A DNA stretch of 64,000 nt. Origin: Saprospiraceae bacterium. Its GTDB lineage: Bacteria > Bacteroidota > Bacteroidia > Chitinophagales > Saprospiraceae. A model generated the notes under the pieces. The model did no database searches and was not told the origin of the DNA. It was given only the letters and a program-made list of their open reading frames with translations. Location of the stretch: positions 2,886,001 through 2,950,000 of the forward strand of contig JADJLQ010000001.1 in NCBI GenBank assembly GCA_016709995.1, in the 5' to 3' direction. The position numbers and the translations under genes were made by a program. Positions 61,504-64,000 of the stretch are shown one piece after another. Position 1 is the stretch's first letter. Each line of letters opens with the position of its first letter.

Positions 61504-62376
61504 TTATTTAAATTTCTTCTTCAAATATTGCAATGACATGGCATAGGCTTCTTTGCCCAAAGCTTCATCATATTTTGGGTTGCTAGGATTGGCAAAACCA
61601 TGGACTCCGTTAAAAATTTTGTATTCAAGAGATTTATCAGCAAGTTTCATATTTGAAGCAAACTCTTCGATGACTTCTTTTGATATGCGGGTCTCTGTGG
61701 CAAATAAACCCAGGACATCTCCGCTCAGCATTTTTAATTTTTCTACATCTTTTACAGGCATGCCATAATACATCACGGTACCTATGGTGTGCTGACGACC
61801 CAACAACCCTGATCTTAATGACCAACCGCCGCCGAAGCACCACCCGACATTGGCTATTTTGGCTTTGGCCCCTGCGAAACCTACAGCCCCATTGATGATG
61901 GATTCCAGTCTCGTCTCATTAGCCTCAGATACCAATTTGCCGGCTTCCTGGGGAGTGACTGCGATTTTACCATCATAGAGATCAATGGCCAGCACATTTA
62001 CATTTTCTCCCAAGTCTGCATAATAGGTATCTGATTGTTTTTTGATAAAGTCATTCAAACCCCACCACTCCTGGTAGACGAAGAGCCATTGGTCACTTTT
62101 CTTTTTGGCTTTAACCAGATAGCCTGTACCATCGACCCCATCAGCAGTTTTAAATGAGACCGCTTGACCCAAACTTTGATAGTCAATCGCCATCGGGCTG
62201 GGATGCAAAGCCTGAAAGGCAGGATCCAAAGCAAACTGCTTCATGCCGTCTATTTCAGGTTGTGTATGACATAGCGTTACTTCATGCATTGGTACTGTTC
62301 GTGCGTTATCAAAAGAATACAGATAGGAGAAAAGGCCAATGACAGCGATGTGGAGGGATATCAAAAGTTTTACCAT
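61504..62376 (-). CDS. Dienelactone hydrolase family protein, exported
   Basis: This 290-residue protein has an N-terminal signal helix (LLISLHIAVIGLFSYLYS). The mature DLH alpha/beta-hydrolase shows WLFVYQEWWGLNDFIKKQSD with the Glu of the DLH triad environment, NVLAIDLYDG, the nucleophile Cys180 in VGWCFGGGWSL and FNGVHGFANPS for the His. Cys rather than Ser is the DLH signature. Exported members hydrolyse unknown lactones or esters. It is upstream of GH3 in the same transcript (2-bp gap), which suggests an esterified-sugar substrate. Confidence 0.9.
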   Translation of the reverse strand: MVKLLISLHIAVIGLFSYLYSFDNARTVPMHEVTLCHTQPEIDGMKQFALDPAFQALHPSPMAIDYQSLGQAVSFKTADGVDGTGYLVKAKKKSDQWLFVYQEWWGLNDFIKKQSDTYYADLGENVNVLAIDLYDGKIAVTPQEAGKLVSEANETRLESIINGAVGFAGAKAKIANVGWCFGGGWSLRSGLLGRQHTIGTVMYYGMPVKDVEKLKMLSGDVLGLFATETRISKEVIEEFASNMKLADKSLEYKIFNGVHGFANPSNPKYDEALGKEAYAMSLQYLKKKFK

Positions 62377-62461
62377 AGAATATAATTATTAGAGTTAAAA
62401 TAAGTTTTTCATTTATTATAAAGATGAAGTTAAGCTAAGCACAGAAAACTTTTTTCAAATT

Positions 62462-63616
62462 TTATACCGGCAATTTCACACTAAAGGTAGTCCCTGTGCC
62501 AATCACTGATTTTTTTACATATATTTTACCTTTATGATAATTTTCAATGATGCGTTTGGCCAGGGACAAGCCAAGACCCCAGCCTCTTTTTTTGGTAGTA
62601 TAACCCGGCTCGAATACCTGTTTAAACTGGCTGGTGGACATGCCCTTACCTGTATCGGACAGATCAATGCTGATATATTCTTCGTCCCGATAGATCTCTG
62701 CTTTGATGGTGCCGGTACCATCCATGGCATCCAGTGAATTTCGCATCAGGTTTTCCATTACCCAATCAAATAAAGGAGCATTAATATTGGCAAAAACTAC
62801 ATTTTCATTGGGATCCGGAAAGTCGAAGCGCACTTTTTTGGAAGCACGCTTTTCCATATAAGATCGACATTGGTCTAGTTGTTGATTGAGATTGGTTTTT
62901 TCAAGATTGGGCTTGGAGCCTATTTTGGAAAACCGCTCGGCTATGAGTTCCAGTCGGGTGACATCACTTCTGAGTTCATCCAGGAGTTCCATTTTTTCAG
63001 GATCATCATAGGATAATAGTTTGAGGTTTTCGACCCAGGCTACGATGGCGCCAATGGGAGTGCCTAGTTGATGTGCTGTTTCCTTTGCCATGCCTACCCA
63101 TACCCTGTTTTGTTGTTCTCGTTGGCTGGCCCCAAAGCCGATAGCCCCCAGGGTAAGGAATCCAAGCAATAACATTAATTGGATGAGTGGAAAGAACTTG
63201 AGCCATCGCAATACTCTGGAATTTTCAAAATAAACATTGTTGAGCTCAGACTTGATAGGCTGTATGCCCTGATTTTTCAACTTAATCAATCGTTTGTTGA
63301 GAAATACTTTGTCTGTATCCTTGATCGACCCGTAGTTGCGTCCCAGGGCCACATTGTCATTTTCGTCGGTGGCGATGATGGGTGTTTGGTTAGCTTCAAT
63401 AGCCTGGAGTTCAAAATTGACATCTTTATTAAAATCATTGCCTGCCTTGGCTACTGCGACCTGTGCCTTTACAAACAACTCTACACTGGTCCGTTCTATG
63501 TCTTTTAGCTTATTGGCCAGGTAGTTGACATAAAACATGGACAATATCATTACGAGTGCTCCCGCAGCTGATAGATATATTTTCCACCTGGATTCTTTTG
63601 TATTAAAATTTAACAT
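62462..63616 (-). CDS. Membrane sensor histidine kinase
   Basis: This 384-residue kinase has two membrane helices (about residues 12-32 and 142-162) framing a periplasmic sensor of about 110 residues. No HAMP domain is obvious. The phospho-acceptor is His182 in ETAHQLGTPIGAIVAWVE, the H-box variant found in this phylum, followed by the HATPase domain with N-box NLMRNSLDAMDG, G1 DTGKGMS and G2 WGLGLSLAKRI. No response regulator is encoded in the window, so its partner is elsewhere. It lies 85 bp upstream of the dienelactone hydrolase gene on the same strand, perhaps controlling the glycan genes. Confidence 0.92.
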   Translation of the reverse strand: MLNFNTKESRWKIYLSAAGALVMILSMFYVNYLANKLKDIERTSVELFVKAQVAVAKAGNDFNKDVNFELQAIEANQTPIIATDENDNVALGRNYGSIKDTDKVFLNKRLIKLKNQGIQPIKSELNNVYFENSRVLRWLKFFPLIQLMLLLGFLTLGAIGFGASQREQQNRVWVGMAKETAHQLGTPIGAIVAWVENLKLLSYDDPEKMELLDELRSDVTRLELIAERFSKIGSKPNLEKTNLNQQLDQCRSYMEKRASKKVRFDFPDPNENVVFANINAPLFDWVMENLMRNSLDAMDGTGTIKAEIYRDEEYISIDLSDTGKGMSTSQFKQVFEPGYTTKKRGWGLGLSLAKRIIENYHKGKIYVKKSVIGTGTTFSVKLPV

Positions 63617-63733
63617 GTTACTGCGCTCACCCTAATTAAACCACAAAGATGATTGGTCGTAGAGGATTAAAAAAATAATATTTTATTCATCCAATAGATA
63701 GACAAACTTACGACCATTTTGAATCCTTTATTT

Positions 63734-64000
63734 TCATCTATACTTCCAGCTATTATACATCCAAAAAATAATCAATCCGACGGCCAGGACCAGGCTGAAC
63801 TTTTTTATTTTTAAAGCTTTGCTTATTTGGGTGTAGATAAAGTCATACCATCTAGTCTTAAACAACAGGTCTATCATGAGGATAAAAGGAATCACCAGCG
63901 CCAATATGACCATGCCTGTAGAAAGCAGATTAAACTCTAGGGCATCAACGAAATGACCATGAAAAAATGCTTGTATCGCATGGCTTCCTCCACAGCCGGC
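63734..64000 (-). CDS. DUF2752 membrane protein (5' partial)
   Basis: An open frame of 88 codons reaches the right edge, so the N-terminus is outside the window. The visible part begins AGCGGSHAIQAFFHGHFVDALEFNLLS, the C-x-G-G-S and H-G-x-F pattern of DUF2752, then has a membrane helix (VILALVIPFILMIDLLF) and a second one near the end (FSLVLAVGLIIFWMY). The family is small (about 100-150 residues), occurs widely in Bacteroidota and has no known function. It lies 117 bp upstream of the kinase. Confidence 0.75.
   Translation of the reverse strand, partial: AGCGGSHAIQAFFHGHFVDALEFNLLSTGMVILALVIPFILMIDLLFKTRWYDFIYTQISKALKIKKFSLVLAVGLIIFWMYNSWKYR

Noticed and set aside
1..64000. tRNA, rRNA, tmRNA, insertion sequences, prophage or integrase genes
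   Set aside because: I looked for conserved RNA signatures, transposase motifs and phage structural genes and found none; a covariance search could still reveal a small RNA.

Overview
The window is ordinary chromosomal DNA from a member of the Bacteroidota, most likely a free-living saprospirid- or chitinophaga-like lineage. The evidence is family content: BshA bacillithiol glycosyltransferase, DUF4271 next to HemD, a PorT-like outer-membrane barrel, a LolC/E-like permease and many lipoproteins. Several promoters also fit the Bacteroidota -7 element TAnnTTTG, and most starts lack a Shine-Dalgarno sequence. There are about 60 protein genes. I see no rRNA, tRNA, CRISPR array, insertion sequence, prophage or plasmid module.

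Layout. 1-9.1 kb: the tail of an SGNH esterase, a DUF1080 lipoprotein, a DUF1801 protein, then minus-strand genes for aldehyde dehydrogenase, MATE exporter, beta-barrel protein, a membrane DUF457 protein, a class V aminotransferase and the SRAP/HMCES DNA-crosslink protein. 9.1-18.7 kb: glycogen branching enzyme overlapping a ROK kinase, a polyprenyl synthetase overlapping a GNAT-like gene, a monooxygenase-fold protein, a PGM1-like ATP-grasp ligase and a DPP-IV peptidase. 18.8-24.2 kb: htpG, a two-gene HD-phosphohydrolase/PycTM module, bshA, a 60-residue protein and smpB. 24.4-34.5 kb: DJ-1/PfpI, DUF4271, hemD, an M15 peptidase, an NAD(P)-binding protein, DUF3089, an arginine-type permease overlapping an amidinohydrolase, a LolC/E permease and a DODA-type dioxygenase. 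34.5-45.5 kb: nadD, a repeat-rich spacer, dnaN, a zinc-less M16 protein, the cell-shape operon mreB-mreC-mreD-mrdA plus folA, a Uup-type ABC-F protein and a TfoX-N protein. 45.5-49.6 kb: two long gene-poor stretches around a YceI lipoprotein, a sugar isomerase and a LacI regulator. 49.6-64 kb: a TolB-like propeller, a stress group (PPOX, DUF892, fRMsr), dapD, MoxR, an esterase, then a secreted glycan-degradation group (GH127, sialidase-like, GH3, dienelactone hydrolase), a histidine kinase and a partial DUF2752 gene.

Most of this is housekeeping and saprotrophic metabolism. The best candidate for an unusual system is the HD phosphohydrolase plus PycTM pair at 20975-22136. PycTM is the membrane effector domain of Pycsar cyclic-pyrimidine anti-phage defence, but no cyclase is present here and a hydrolase takes its place. 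Other items for a second look are a promoter-to-terminator stretch without a gene (45559-46057), a heptanucleotide array interleaved with palindromic repeats between nadD and dnaN (35081-35407), a palindromic LacI-type operator in an otherwise empty 750-bp region, and a dyad overlapping the ABC-F promoter. All family assignments come from reading the translations; no database search was run.
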